Source: Paracoccus methylarcula (GTDB lineage: Bacteria > Pseudomonadota > Alphaproteobacteria > Rhodobacterales > Rhodobacteraceae). Taken from it: 64,000 nucleotides of DNA. Below are positions 1 through 10,977 of this stretch, in pieces (within the stretch, counting starts at the first letter, position 1; each line of letters begins with the position of its first letter). Location of the stretch: the NCBI RefSeq assembly GCF_003007735.2, contig NZ_PXNQ02000001.1:186001-250000 (forward strand), in the 5' to 3' direction. The notes beneath the pieces were generated by a model. That model ran no database searches. It worked only from the letters and a program-made list of their open reading frames with translations, and was not told the origin of the DNA. A program made the translations under genes and the position numbers.

Positions 1-360
1 GTCGTCACCTTCTCCGGCATCGTGCGCGACGATAACGGCCGGATGACCGCGCTGGAGATCGAGCATTATCCCGGCATGACCGAACGGGCCCTGAACGATT
101 ACGGGCAGGAAGCCGCACGGCGCTTCGATCTCGCCGATTGGCGGATTATCCATCGCCACGGGCGTCTCGCCGTGGGCGAGCAGATCATGATGGTCGCCAC
201 CGCCGCCCGCCACCGCCGCGCGGCATTCGACGCCGCCGATTACCTGATGGACTGGCTGAAATCCCGCGCCCCCTTCTGGAAGCGCGAGATCGCCCGCGAC
301 GGCAGCGGGAAATGGGTCGAAGCCAGGACCAGCGATGAAGAGGCCCTGACCAGGTGGTGA
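1..360 (+). CDS. moaE: Molybdopterin synthase catalytic subunit MoaE (5' end outside window)
   Basis: MoaE is the large subunit of molybdopterin synthase; with thiocarboxylated MoaD it puts two sulfurs into precursor Z during cytoplasmic molybdenum cofactor synthesis. The reading frame is open from base 1 (VVTFSGIVRDD), so the start lies upstream and about 120 residues are visible. The core 'LEIEHYPGMTE', 'RHGRLAVGE' and the C-terminal 'WLKSRAPFWKRE', which carries the conserved active-site lysines of the family, are all present. The C-terminus has the usual length. A moaD gene would be expected just upstream, outside the window. Confidence 0.95.
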   Translation, partial: VVTFSGIVRDDNGRMTALEIEHYPGMTERALNDYGQEAARRFDLADWRIIHRHGRLAVGEQIMMVATAARHRRAAFDAADYLMDWLKSRAPFWKREIARDGSGKWVEARTSDEEALTRW

Positions 361-361
361 G

Positions 362-381
362 CTTCTTCTTTGTCCAAATAC
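362..381. repeat. Short intergenic motif, copy 1
   Basis: Directly after moaE the plus strand reads cttcttctttgtccaaatac, i.e. gtatttggacaaagaagaag on the minus strand. A close variant (atatttggatgaagaag) lies at 25551-25567 beside tandem hairpins. From memory, motifs of this type are scattered between genes in Rhodobacteraceae; only the two copies here are seen directly. Its function is unknown. Confidence 0.4.
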
Positions 382-492
382 CTGCCCATGGCCGCCAGCC
401 CGCCCATATGCCCGCGCCTATGCCGCCTTGGGTTTCCAGCCGGCAGGCCGGATGAGGCTCATCATCCATGAAAACCCGGTCGAGATCCGGTC

Positions 493-999
493 ATGATACG
501 TCCTGAACTGCGCATATGGTTGTCCCGCTGGTCCGAAGCATTGGTCGCCGCCGCCGTGACGCTGGCCGGTCTCTGGCTGATCCTGCGGGGTGGCTGGTTC
601 TTCGCATTGGTCGGGGCGCTGGTCGTTCTGGTTGGGGCTGCGCTGCTGATTGGCGCATGGCGGCGTCTGCCCTTTCGCCGACAGGTCCGGGCGCAAGGTG
701 TGGTCGAGATCGATGAAGGCGCGATCCGCTATTACGGTGCAACCGTTCTGGGGGGTGAGGTCGCCCTGCGTGACCTGACCGAGATCCGGTTGCTGCGCCT
801 GAAGGGGCGCGGTTACTGGTGGCTGCGCTCAAGCAGTCAGGAGGCTTTGCTGGTGCCGGTTGATGCGGCCGGGGCCGATGGGCTGGCACATGCCTTCACC
901 GCTCTGCCGGGGCTGGATATGGGGGCGCTTTCAGCGGCACTGGAGCATGTCGCGGAACAGAGCGATGCGGTCCGCACGGTCTGGCGAAGACCGGATTGA
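493..999 (+). CDS. Hypothetical membrane protein, two N-terminal TM segments
   Basis: A 168-residue protein I cannot assign to a named family. Two hydrophobic segments (about residues 15-32 and 35-54) are followed by a basic stretch (WRRLPFRR) and a soluble domain of about 110 residues rich in beta-type sequence. This looks like a small inner-membrane protein with a cytoplasmic PH-like or DUF-type domain, but that is inference. There is no strong Shine-Dalgarno before the ATG. It sits alone between moaE and gshA on the same strand. Confidence 0.7.
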   Translation: MIRPELRIWLSRWSEALVAAAVTLAGLWLILRGGWFFALVGALVVLVGAALLIGAWRRLPFRRQVRAQGVVEIDEGAIRYYGATVLGGEVALRDLTEIRLLRLKGRGYWWLRSSSQEALLVPVDAAGADGLAHAFTALPGLDMGALSAALEHVAEQSDAVRTVWRRPD

Positions 1000-1240
1000 T
1001 GGCGGCTTTCACGCCCGGAATTCGCTCCACCCTTTATCCTCATGCAAATATCATCCGGGATCTCCGATGGGTGCGCCACCAGTTCTAGAACCACCCGGTG
1101 GCGGGCCGTCAGCCCCCGGCTATCGCGGGATGCGATGAAACGGCTCCGACCAAAAGCGGAAACGGTCCACGGCGGGTTGACTTGGGCTCCGCCTGTTGCC
1201 ACCTGTGACCGACCGGTAACCTTGGAGAGGCCCCGTTCCC
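1000..1240. other. Intergenic region before gshA
   Basis: These 241 bases hold no convincing gene. A TTGACT at 1177-1182 could be a -35 element for gshA, but no good -10 follows at normal spacing. The gshA ribosome site GGAGAGG is at 1224-1230. No terminator hairpin is obvious. Confidence 0.4.
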
Positions 1241-2611
1241 ATGTCCATTCCCCAACAGGGCGGAGGCCCGATCGAAAGCCGCGATCAACTGGCCGCTTAT
1301 CTTGCCGCCGGAGAAAAGCCCCGCGATGCGTGGCGGATCGGCACCGAGCACGAGAAATTCGGCTATTGCAAGGACAAGCGACTGCCGCTCCCCTATGAGG
1401 GGGCATGTTCGATCAAGGCGATGCTGACCGGCCTGCAGGAGCGGTTCGGTTGGAGCCCGGTCCTTGAGCAGGGCAACATCATCGGGCTGGAACGCGATGG
1501 CGCCAATGTCAGCCTGGAACCCGGCGGGCAGCTTGAACTTTCCGGCGCGCCGCTTGAGACGATCCACCAGACATGCGACGAGGTGAACCAGCATCTGGCC
1601 GAGGTGAAAACCGTCGCCGACGAGATCGGCGCGGGCTTTATCGGCCTGGGCGCCGCGCCGATCTGGACGCAGGATCAGATGCCGATGATGCCAAAGGGGC
1701 GTTACCGGCTGATGACCGATTACATGGATCGCGTCGGCACCCTGGGCAAGCAGATGATGTATCGCACCTGCACCGTGCAGGTGAACCTGGATTTTGCCTC
1801 TGAACCCGACATGGTGCAGAAACTGCGCGTGGCGCTGTCGCTGCAGCCGGTGGCAACGGCACTGTTTGCCAATTCTCCCTTCCTCGACGGCAAGCCCAAC
1901 GGCATGAAAAGCTGGCGCGCGCATATCTGGCAGAATCTGGACGATGCGCGGACCGGGATGCTGCCCTTCGTCTTCGAGGACGGCTTCGGATATGATGCCT
2001 GGGTGGATTACGTCCTCGATGTGCCGATGTATTTCGTCTATCGCGATGGGCGCTATATCGACGCGCTTGGCCAGAGCTTCCGCGACTTCCTGCAGGGCAG
2101 GCTGCCCGCCTTGCCGGGCGAGATCCCGACGCTGTCGGACTGGGCCGATCACCTGACCACGGTGTTTCCCGAGGCGCGGGTCAAGAAATTCATCGAGATG
2201 CGCGGCGCCGATGGCGGTCCGTGGCGCAGGCTATGCGCCTTGCCGGCGCTTTGGGTCGGGCTGACCTATGACCAGGAGGCGCTGGATGCCGCATGGGACC
2301 TGGTCAAGGGTTGGGACCACGAGACCCGCGAGGGGCTGCGGCGCGCGGCGGGCAAGCATGCCCTGGCCGGAGAGGCGGGCGGGATCCGCTTGCATGATCT
2401 CGCGCGCGAGGTGCTGGCAATCGCCGAACAGGGGCTAAAGAACCGCCGCCGCGAGGGTGCAGGCGGCCTTGTGCCGGACGAGACGCATTTCCTGAACGCG
2501 CTCAGGGAAAGCGTCGATACCGGCAAGGTGCCCGCCGACGAGTTGCTGGACCGATATCACGGCGACTGGCACGGCGATCTGTCGAAAATCTATGGTGAAT
2601 ATTCCTACTGA
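1241..2611 (+). CDS. gshA: Glutamate-cysteine ligase (plant/proteobacterial class)
   Basis: This enzyme catalyses the ATP-dependent joining of glutamate and cysteine, the first and usually limiting step of glutathione synthesis, in the cytoplasm. The 456-residue length and the opening 'WRIGTEHEKFGY', 'ANVSLEPGGQLELSGAPL' and 'MYRTCTVQVNLDF' match the GCS2/plant-type class found in alphaproteobacteria, not the E. coli type. The protein ends with the typical 'YHGDWHGDLSKIYGEYSY'. The ATG follows GGAGAGG by 10 bases. Glutathione from this gene would serve the glutathionyl-hydroquinone reductase at 15.3 kb. Confidence 0.95.
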   Translation: MSIPQQGGGPIESRDQLAAYLAAGEKPRDAWRIGTEHEKFGYCKDKRLPLPYEGACSIKAMLTGLQERFGWSPVLEQGNIIGLERDGANVSLEPGGQLELSGAPLETIHQTCDEVNQHLAEVKTVADEIGAGFIGLGAAPIWTQDQMPMMPKGRYRLMTDYMDRVGTLGKQMMYRTCTVQVNLDFASEPDMVQKLRVALSLQPVATALFANSPFLDGKPNGMKSWRAHIWQNLDDARTGMLPFVFEDGFGYDAWVDYVLDVPMYFVYRDGRYIDALGQSFRDFLQGRLPALPGEIPTLSDWADHLTTVFPEARVKKFIEMRGADGGPWRRLCALPALWVGLTYDQEALDAAWDLVKGWDHETREGLRRAAGKHALAGEAGGIRLHDLAREVLAIAEQGLKNRRREGAGGLVPDETHFLNALRESVDTGKVPADELLDRYHGDWHGDLSKIYGEYSY

Positions 2612-2675
2612 ACTTGCGCTCCGATAGTCGCCATGACAGCCTCACGGTATCGTGAGAATTTATGGAGATTATTGG

Positions 2676-2929
2676 ATGCGTGACTTTTTCATTCTGTGGA
2701 TGGAGCGGATCATCAATGTGGTGATCGTCCTCGGTGCGATTGTCGTGGTGATTGCGGCTTCGCCACCATGTTCAACGCCCAGGGCGGTTTCCTGCAGGGC
2801 CTGTTGGTCTGGGCCATCGGTGCGATCTACCTGGTCCTGATGGGTGGCATGATCTATCTCGGGCTGGGGATTTATAACAACACCCGTCGCACCGCCGACG
2901 CGATCGAACAGTTGAACGCGCGTTCGTGA
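2676..2929 (+). pseudogene. Small two-TM membrane protein, broken by a 1-base deletion
   Basis: Two frames join into one natural 84-residue protein. The first starts at the ATG at 2676 (preceded by GGAG at 2664) and reads MRDFFILWMERIINVVIVLG; the second reads FNAQGGFLQGLLVWAIGAIY and ends ELNARS-like at 2929 (QLNARS). Adding one T to the TT at 2759-2760 makes gcg gct ttc gcc and restores a continuous protein with TM segments at about residues 8-30 and 40-62. No family name is known to me. The neighbour at 3038 is another small two-TM protein. Whether the deletion is real or a sequencing error cannot be told from here. Confidence 0.65.
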
Positions 2930-3037
2930 TCTCTTCGATCTGGACCTGCCAGACAACGCACGACAAGGTGACCGCACGCATCGTCCTGCCCGCTTGAAAA
3001 GGGCGGCCTCCGGTGGCACCCGAAGGAAAGCGGATAT

Positions 3038-3457
3038 GTGACCGAGGATGAGATGCGGGCGGATCTGATGGGCTGGGTGCAGCGATTGGTGGCTATGGTA
3101 TTCGTGATCGGGCTGGTGGCCCTGGTTGCGGCAATAACGACGCTTGTCCGTCAGGCCGAGGGCGTGCCGCCACTGCCGATCTATGCCGGTCTGGTCGGGG
3201 CCGTGGCGCTGATATTGCTGGCCGGGGCCTGCCTGGCGCTGATCTCCATCGCGGTATCGGCACGGCGTGGGGCGGATGCATTGCGGCGCATGGCCGCTCA
3301 GGGCGGGGTGGCCGCTCCGGTCGCGGCTCCGGCACGTCCCTTCTCCTCCAGCCCGATCCGCGAAGCCGCGAAAGAGCCCGAGCCCGAACCTGACGCAATC
3401 ACGGCACCCTCGCGTCCCTCCCGTCCCGAAGGCAAGCGCCTGGTCGCGCAGCGTTAA
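3038..3457 (+). CDS. Hypothetical membrane protein, two TM segments
   Basis: A 139-residue protein starting at GTG 3038 (an upstream GAAGGA is the only ribosome site visible; the ATG at 3053 is an alternative). Hydrophobic segments lie at about residues 14-37 and 48-75, followed by a low-complexity tail rich in Ala, Pro and Glu. I do not recognise a family. It runs towards plsY, ending 3 bases short of that gene's stop codon, so no separate terminator fits between the two. Confidence 0.6.
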   Translation: MTEDEMRADLMGWVQRLVAMVFVIGLVALVAAITTLVRQAEGVPPLPIYAGLVGAVALILLAGACLALISIAVSARRGADALRRMAAQGGVAAPVAAPARPFSSSPIREAAKEPEPEPDAITAPSRPSRPEGKRLVAQR

Positions 3458-3460
3458 GCG

Positions 3461-4042
3461 TTATTTCCTGCCGATCCGGGGCTCCGATCCGTCCAGAAGC
3501 CGGGTGATATTGGTCTTGTGGCGGATAAAGATCAGCGCCGCGATGAACAGGCAGACAAGGACCAGGTCGCTCCGGCCCATTGCCCATGCCAGCACCGGTG
3601 CAAAGGCGGCAGCCATCAATGCCGAAAGACTGCTGATACGGCTGATGATCGCGGTCAGCAGCCAGATGGCGCAGGCGCCGAGCCCCAGGGGCCAGTGCAA
3701 CGCGATCAGGGTGCCAAGGAACGTGGCCACGCCCTTGCCGCCCCTGAAACCAAGCCAGACGGGGAAGCAATGGCCCAGAAAGGCAGCTCCGCCTGCCAGC
3801 ATGGCCGCGAGGTCGCCGGCAAAACAGCGCGCCAGCAGCACGGCAGCAGCCCCCTTGCCGGAATCCAGCAGCAGCGTGGCCAATGCGGCGGGCTTGTTGC
3901 CGGTGCGCAGCACATTGGTCGCCCCGATATTGCCCGAGCCGATCTGGCGCAGATCGCCCAGCCCCATGAGCCGCGCGATGACCATGCCGAAGGGGATCGA
4001 ACCAAGCAGGTAGCCAAGCACCGTCCACAGGATCAGGCTCAT
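3461..4042 (-). CDS. plsY: Acyl-phosphate:glycerol-3-phosphate acyltransferase PlsY
   Basis: PlsY is an inner-membrane enzyme that moves an acyl group from acyl-phosphate to glycerol-3-phosphate, the first committed step of phospholipid synthesis. The 193-residue protein has the family signature motifs: 'GYLLGSIPFGMV', 'GSGNIGATNVLRTGNKPAAL', 'GHCFPVWLGFRGGKGVATF' and the C-terminal 'RHKTNITRLLDGSEPRIGRK'. Five or more TM segments are apparent. The start overlaps the end of the upstream pyrC-like gene by 4 bases (ATGA), giving a pyrB-pyrC-plsY operon, an arrangement common in alphaproteobacteria. Confidence 0.96.
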   Translation of the reverse strand: MSLILWTVLGYLLGSIPFGMVIARLMGLGDLRQIGSGNIGATNVLRTGNKPAALATLLLDSGKGAAAVLLARCFAGDLAAMLAGGAAFLGHCFPVWLGFRGGKGVATFLGTLIALHWPLGLGACAIWLLTAIISRISSLSALMAAAFAPVLAWAMGRSDLVLVCLFIAALIFIRHKTNITRLLDGSEPRIGRK

Positions 4043-5331
4043 TTCTCGCCTCCGAATACCCGCTTGCCCGCGACCCAGGTGCCCAGCACGCGTCCCTCCA
4101 TCCGGGCGCCGTCAAAGGGGGTGTTCTTGGATTTGGACAGCAGCTTGAAACGGTCCAGCACAAAGGGTGCATCGGGATCGAACAGGACCAGGTCGGCGGG
4201 GGCGCTCTTGCTCAGCCGCCCGGCTTCCAGCCCCAGCCTGCGGGCCGGGTTCAGCGCCAGCGCCCGCCAAAGCTGCGGCAGCGACAACCCGCCCTGATGG
4301 TAAAGCCGCATCGCCGCGGGTAGCAATGTCTGCAACCCGACAGCACCCGGCGCGGCGGCTTCGAAGGGCAGGCGCTTGGATTCCTCGTCCTGCGGGGTGT
4401 GGAAACTGGCGATCACGTCGATCACCCCATCCGCCACCGCCTGCACCATCGCCAGCCGGTCCTCTTCCGAGCGCAGCGGCGGGGTGAAGCGAAAGAATGT
4501 GCGGTAATCGCCGACGTCATATTCGTTCAGCGTCAGGTGGTGGATCGAGATCCCCGCCGTCACGTCCAGCCCGGCATCACGAGCGCGGGCCAGCGCGGGC
4601 AGGGCGCGCGCCGTGGTGATCTGGTCGGCATGCCAGCGGCAGCCTGTCATGGCGACCAGCGACAGGTCGCGGTCCAGCCCCATCACCTCGGCCATGGGCG
4701 ACACCGAGGGGATCCCGTAGAGTGAGGCGAATTTGCCGCTGGTCGCCGCCGCACCTTTCGACAGTCCCGCGTCCTGCGGATGGCCGACGATCAGCGCGCC
4801 GGTGCCTCGGGCATAGCTCATGCAGCGCGACAGCAGCTTGGTATCGGTGACTGCGCGAACGCCATCGGTGAAGGCCACGGCGCCAAGATCGGTCAGAAAG
4901 CCGATCTCGACCATCTCGCGGCCCTCGCGCGCCTTGGTCAGCGCTGCCATGTGACGGATGTTCACCGGCGCGTCCAGGGCGCGGCGGGTCACGAATTCCA
5001 GTGACTCCGGCGTGTCGATGGGCGGCAATGTGTCGGGCCGGGCGATCAGGGTGGTCACGCCGCCCGCCGCCGCCGCAAGGCCGGCGCTGCGGAAGCTTTC
5101 CTTGTGCCGCTCTCCCGGTTCGCCGATCTTGACGCCCCAATCGACCAAGCCGGGGGCCAGCGCGCGGCCGCCGCAATCGATCACACTCGCACCTTCGGGG
5201 GCGGCCTCGTCCGGGGCGCCGGTCCCCTCGATCCGGCCATTCCTGACCAGAAGGCTGCCCGGCATGTCGCTCTGCGCCTCGGGGTCGATCAGGCGGGCAT
5301 TGGCGAAGAGAATGGTCGCATCCGCGCTCAT
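4039..5331 (-). CDS. Dihydroorotase-like protein, probably non-catalytic (PyrC'/PyrX type)
   Basis: The 430-residue protein aligns along its whole length with class I dihydroorotases: '[20 protein letters not shown]', 'PPIDTPES', '[15 protein letters not shown]', '[12 protein letters not shown]'. Yet key residues are changed. The metal-binding His-x-His after 'GLVD' is '[10 protein letters not shown]', with Gly and Lys at the His positions, and the catalytic Asp motif (normally TDHAPH) reads 'ASFHTPQ'. That pattern matches the inactive PyrC' of pseudomonads, which keeps aspartate transcarbamoylase assembled. It overlaps pyrB by 4 bases, fitting a structural partner. If so, an active dihydroorotase must be encoded elsewhere in the genome. 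Confidence 0.85.
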   Translation of the reverse strand: MSADATILFANARLIDPEAQSDMPGSLLVRNGRIEGTGAPDEAAPEGASVIDCGGRALAPGLVDWGVKIGEPGERHKESFRSAGLAAAAGGVTTLIARPDTLPPIDTPESLEFVTRRALDAPVNIRHMAALTKAREGREMVEIGFLTDLGAVAFTDGVRAVTDTKLLSRCMSYARGTGALIVGHPQDAGLSKGAAATSGKFASLYGIPSVSPMAEVMGLDRDLSLVAMTGCRWHADQITTARALPALARARDAGLDVTAGISIHHLTLNEYDVGDYRTFFRFTPPLRSEEDRLAMVQAVADGVIDVIASFHTPQDEESKRLPFEAAAPGAVGLQTLLPAAMRLYHQGGLSLPQLWRALALNPARRLGLEAGRLSKSAPADLVLFDPDAPFVLDRFKLLSKSKNTPFDGARMEGRVLGTWVAGKRVFGGEK

Positions 5332-6290
5332 ACCGTCACCTCCGCCGCCGCGCGTCCCCGTTCGGCGCGCAGGTTCCGGGCCAGCAGGTCCAGCGCCGCC
5401 ATGCGCACGGCCACGCCCATCTCGACCTGGTCCTGGATGACGCTGCGATTGATGTCATCGGCGATGGTGCCATCGATCTCGACGCCGCGATTCATCGGGC
5501 CGGGATGCATGACGATGGCATCATCCGCTGCCAGCGCCAGCTTCTCGGCATCCAGCCCCCAACGGTGGTAATATTCCCGTTCCGACGGGATGAAGCCGCC
5601 ATCCATGCGTTCACGCTGAAGGCGCAGCATCATGACGACATCGGCCCCCTTCAGCCCCTCGCGCATGTCCTCGTAGAGCTCGACCCCCATCTCCTCCACG
5701 CCCGAGGGCATCAGCGTCGAAGGCCCGATCAGGCGGATCCGGTTCTCCATCTTGCCCAGCAGGATCAGGTTCGAGCGCGCCACCCGGCTATGGGCGATAT
5801 CGCCGCAGATGGCGATGGTCAGCCGTTGCAGCCTGCCCTTGGCGCGGCGGATGGTCAGCGCGTCAAGCAATGCCTGGGTAGGATGCTCATGCCGCCCGTC
5901 CCCGGCGTTGATGACGGCGCAGTTCACCTTTTCGGCCAGGAGGTTCACCGCGCCGGAATGGTCATGGCGCACGACCAGCAGGTCGGGATGCATGGCGTTC
6001 AGCGTCAGCGCGGTGTCGATCAGCGTCTCACCTTTCTTCACGCTGGACTGTGCCACGGCCATGTTCATCACATCCGCCCCGAGCCGCTTTCCGGCCAGTT
6101 CGAAACTGGCCTGCGTGCGGGTCGAATTCTCGAAGAACATGTTGATCTGGGTCATCCCCGCCAACGCGTCGGAATGTTTCACCGTGCGCTGGTTCAGGGC
6201 GACATATTCCTCGGCCAGATCCAGCAGGGTGGTGATTTCCACAGGGGCGAGGTGGTCGATGCCCAGAAGATGACGGGCGCGGAATGTCAT
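5328..6290 (-). CDS. pyrB: Aspartate carbamoyltransferase catalytic subunit
   Basis: PyrB joins carbamoyl phosphate and aspartate to give N-carbamoylaspartate in pyrimidine synthesis. The 320-residue protein carries the carbamoyl-phosphate loop '[20 protein letters not shown]', the 'SSVKKGETL' loop, '[12 protein letters not shown]', and the aspartate-binding 'LRLQRERM' and '[11 protein letters not shown]'. It is the first gene of the pyrB-pyrC'-plsY operon. No pyrI regulatory gene is next to it, as expected for the class in which PyrB associates with an inactive dihydroorotase. Confidence 0.97.
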   Translation of the reverse strand: MTFRARHLLGIDHLAPVEITTLLDLAEEYVALNQRTVKHSDALAGMTQINMFFENSTRTQASFELAGKRLGADVMNMAVAQSSVKKGETLIDTALTLNAMHPDLLVVRHDHSGAVNLLAEKVNCAVINAGDGRHEHPTQALLDALTIRRAKGRLQRLTIAICGDIAHSRVARSNLILLGKMENRIRLIGPSTLMPSGVEEMGVELYEDMREGLKGADVVMMLRLQRERMDGGFIPSEREYYHRWGLDAEKLALAADDAIVMHPGPMNRGVEIDGTIADDINRSVIQDQVEMGVAVRMAALDLLARNLRAERGRAAAEVTV

Positions 6291-6405
6291 GGGCGGCCTC
6301 TGATCGGGACGGGATCGGGTCTTCTATCGCAGATGGCGGACGGTGCGGCAAGCGGCGGTCTTTCTACAAGCTGAACAGCAAAGGATCCGAGGTGGCCTCG
6401 TCACC

Positions 6406-8685
<2,280 letters not shown>

Positions 8686-8738
8686 ACTGGTTCCCCCCGG
8701 ACTGCGTCTGACCTGCTTAGCGTGCTGCGACGGGGGCC

Positions 8739-10010
8739 TCAACGGATTTCAAATGAACGGCCAAGGAAACGCCAGTAAAGCAGGGTGATCGTGGCGAAAG
8801 TGGCCACCGCCAGCCAGAACGGCACGGTCAGCGCGAGTTCCCGCCCGAAGATGTTTCCGGCACCGCGGGTCAAGAGGCCCGCCACCAGCATCCCGAAAGG
8901 AGCCATGCCGATGGCGAATAACCGATAGGCAGAGTTCACCCGCCCCAGCAGTTTGCGCGGGATATGCCGCTGGCGGTACGAGACCGAAACCGTGTTCCAC
9001 AGGATTCCCCAGAACTCGCTGACGAGAAAACCCGCACAGATCAGGATCAGCGCACCGTAGCCGCTGCCCGACAGCAGGACCGTCAGTGGAAAGGCAAAGG
9101 TCGAGATCATCGCCGCTTGCAGCACGCGGCCCCGGCCAAAGCAGGTCACGATGCGGTCATTGACCAGCCCGGCCGCGACCCCGCCCACCGCTCCCGAGGC
9201 CATGATCGCCGAAAGGGCCAGCGGGCCGAGTTGCAGCCGTTCCTGCACGATCAGGACCAGCGTGACCATCATCGCCTCGAAACCGAAATTGAAGAAGCCG
9301 GTCAAGATTGCCAGCCCACGCAGGATCGGCTGGCCGAGCAGGAAGGCGATACCCTCGCGCAACTCGACGCGCCAGTTGCGGTCCTGCGTTGCCTCGCCCG
9401 AGATATCAGCGCGGAAATCGCCCTGCAGGCAGAAGACCAGCCCCACGGCCAGCGCCATGGCGGCGGCGTTGACGGCGAATGGCAGCGCCAGCGAGACGCC
9501 GATCAGAACCCCGGCCAGTGCCGTGCCGACGAAAAGATTCATCACCATCTCGACCGACCAGAGCCGGCCATTCGCGCGCTCCAGCCCTTCCTCGGGGATC
9601 AGCGCGGGCAGGATGGTCTGGGCGGCATTGTCGCGCAGGACCTCGGCCGCGCCGACGGTGATGGCGCAGATCGCGATCAGGGTGAAGATGGCAGGCCGGT
9701 CGGTGCCGCGCAGCGGCGGCGGATCGAAGGGCAGTGCCAGCCAGACGGCAAGGGCGGCGCTGGCATAGGCGATGACGCGGACCAAATCGGCGGCAAGGAT
9801 CGCCCGGCGCCGGTCCATCCGGTCGATCAGCAGCCCCGCAGGCAGCGAGAATACGAACCACGGCGCCTTGAGCGCCACGGGCACCAGGGCGATCAGCAAC
9901 GGGTCGCGGGTCAGTTGCGTGGCCAGCCATGCCCATGCGACCAAGGCGATTCCGTCGCCCAGATTGGTGAGGCCGGAAGCTGCGATGAAACGGGCAAGGG
10001 GGCTGCGCAT
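8739..10010 (-). CDS. MFS transporter (MFS_3/EntS-like)
   Basis: A 423-residue major facilitator with about 12 hydrophobic segments. The N-terminus 'RFIAASGLTNLGDGIALVAW' and 'LPAGLLIDRMDRRRAILAAD' (the loop 2-3 motif) resemble the group that includes the enterobactin exporter EntS and many putative effector/drug exporters. The substrate is unknown. It lies between the Anbu gene and maeB on the same strand with short gaps (42 and 53 bases), so partial co-transcription is possible, but nothing ties their functions together. Confidence 0.85.
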   Translation of the reverse strand: MRSPLARFIAASGLTNLGDGIALVAWAWLATQLTRDPLLIALVPVALKAPWFVFSLPAGLLIDRMDRRRAILAADLVRVIAYASAALAVWLALPFDPPPLRGTDRPAIFTLIAICAITVGAAEVLRDNAAQTILPALIPEEGLERANGRLWSVEMVMNLFVGTALAGVLIGVSLALPFAVNAAAMALAVGLVFCLQGDFRADISGEATQDRNWRVELREGIAFLLGQPILRGLAILTGFFNFGFEAMMVTLVLIVQERLQLGPLALSAIMASGAVGGVAAGLVNDRIVTCFGRGRVLQAAMISTFAFPLTVLLSGSGYGALILICAGFLVSEFWGILWNTVSVSYRQRHIPRKLLGRVNSAYRLFAIGMAPFGMLVAGLLTRGAGNIFGRELALTVPFWLAVATFATITLLYWRFLGRSFEIR

Positions 10011-10052
10011 CAGCGGAAGCTAGCGCCGCGCATCATGACCCGCAAGCGGCGG

Positions 10053-10793
10053 TTATTCGTCCTGGCGTCCGAGCGAGACCTTGGCAAAGCTGTCGCGCAG
10101 GGCGGCGGACCATGCGGCGCTCATCTGCATGAAATCCGGATCACCTTCTTCGATCCGGCGCCTCATAGTGATGGCGCAGGCATCCTTTTCGATCACCGCC
10201 AGGTCCAGCGGCATCCCTACCGACAGGTTGGAACGCAGAGTCGAATCCATCGACAGAAGCACGGCCTTCTGCGCATCGGCCAGGCTGGTCTCGGGGCGGA
10301 CCACCCGGTCGAGGATCGGCTTGCCGTATTTATGCTCGCCGATCTGCAGGAAGGGCGTGTCCTCGGTCGCCTCGATGAAATTGCCCTCCGGGTAGATCAG
10401 GAACATCCGCATATCCCCGCCCTTGCGCTGCCCGGCAACGATCATGCTGGCCGTCGCCTGCTGGCTGAGTTCGCGATGCTGCTCGACGATCTCGCGCCGT
10501 GTGCGGGCCAGCGTATCCCCGATGATCGAGGCGACGCGCAGCATCGAAGGGGCCTTGAGGATCGAGCTGGTCTCGTCCGCCTCCTCTCCCTCGGTGGCTT
10601 CCTCCAGCCGCGCAAGCGTGGTCTGGGTCAGCGACAGCGAGCCGGCGGTCATGATCGCGATCACGCGCTCTCCCGGCTGCTGGAAGAAGAACATCTTGCG
10701 ATAACTGGCGATATTGTCGAGCCCGGCATTGGTGCGCGTGTCAGACAACAGCACAAGCCCGGCATTCAGTTTCAGACCGACGCAATAGGTCAT
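10053..10793 (-). CDS. Anbu-type proteasome-like peptidase (COG3484)
   Basis: This 246-residue protein belongs to the Anbu (ancestral beta subunit) family of Ntn-hydrolases related to proteasome beta subunits. It begins 'MTYCVGLKLNAGLVLLSDTR'; after removal of Met the Thr would be the nucleophile, with Asp18 and Lys33 of the unprocessed chain ('SDTRTNAG', 'YRKMFFF') in the expected catalytic places. In many genomes Anbu is grouped with a transglutaminase-like protein, an alpha-E domain protein and an ATP-grasp protein; none of them is near here, so this copy stands alone. The substrate is unknown. Confidence 0.9.
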   Translation of the reverse strand: MTYCVGLKLNAGLVLLSDTRTNAGLDNIASYRKMFFFQQPGERVIAIMTAGSLSLTQTTLARLEEATEGEEADETSSILKAPSMLRVASIIGDTLARTRREIVEQHRELSQQATASMIVAGQRKGGDMRMFLIYPEGNFIEATEDTPFLQIGEHKYGKPILDRVVRPETSLADAQKAVLLSMDSTLRSNLSVGMPLDLAVIEKDACAITMRRRIEEGDPDFMQMSAAWSAALRDSFAKVSLGRQDE

Positions 10794-10977
10794 TGTAAAA
10801 GTGTTCCGATTTAACCGCCCGACACGGGAGGGCCGGGATTTCCGAGCGTAATTTCTGCTCTATGATCTGTTTTGGCAAGAGTGTTTCGGCCTGATGAGGC
10901 CTCGCGCCCGGAACACGGTCCCGCCCTGTCCTCGCCAGAGCACCTGCTTCTGCGCCTTCATCCCCGGATGGCAAGAT

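Noticed and set aside
1177-1206. A sigma-70 promoter for gshA based on TTGACT
   Set aside because: No acceptable -10 at 16-18 bases; noted only as an isolated -35-like hexamer.
8964-10814. A 616-residue plus-strand frame opposite the MFS and Anbu genes
   Set aside because: Spans two well-supported minus-strand genes and has shadow composition.
10741-10974. 77-residue minus-strand frame over the start of the Anbu gene
   Set aside because: Overlaps the Anbu N-terminus, has no ribosome site and no family; the Anbu frame is secure.
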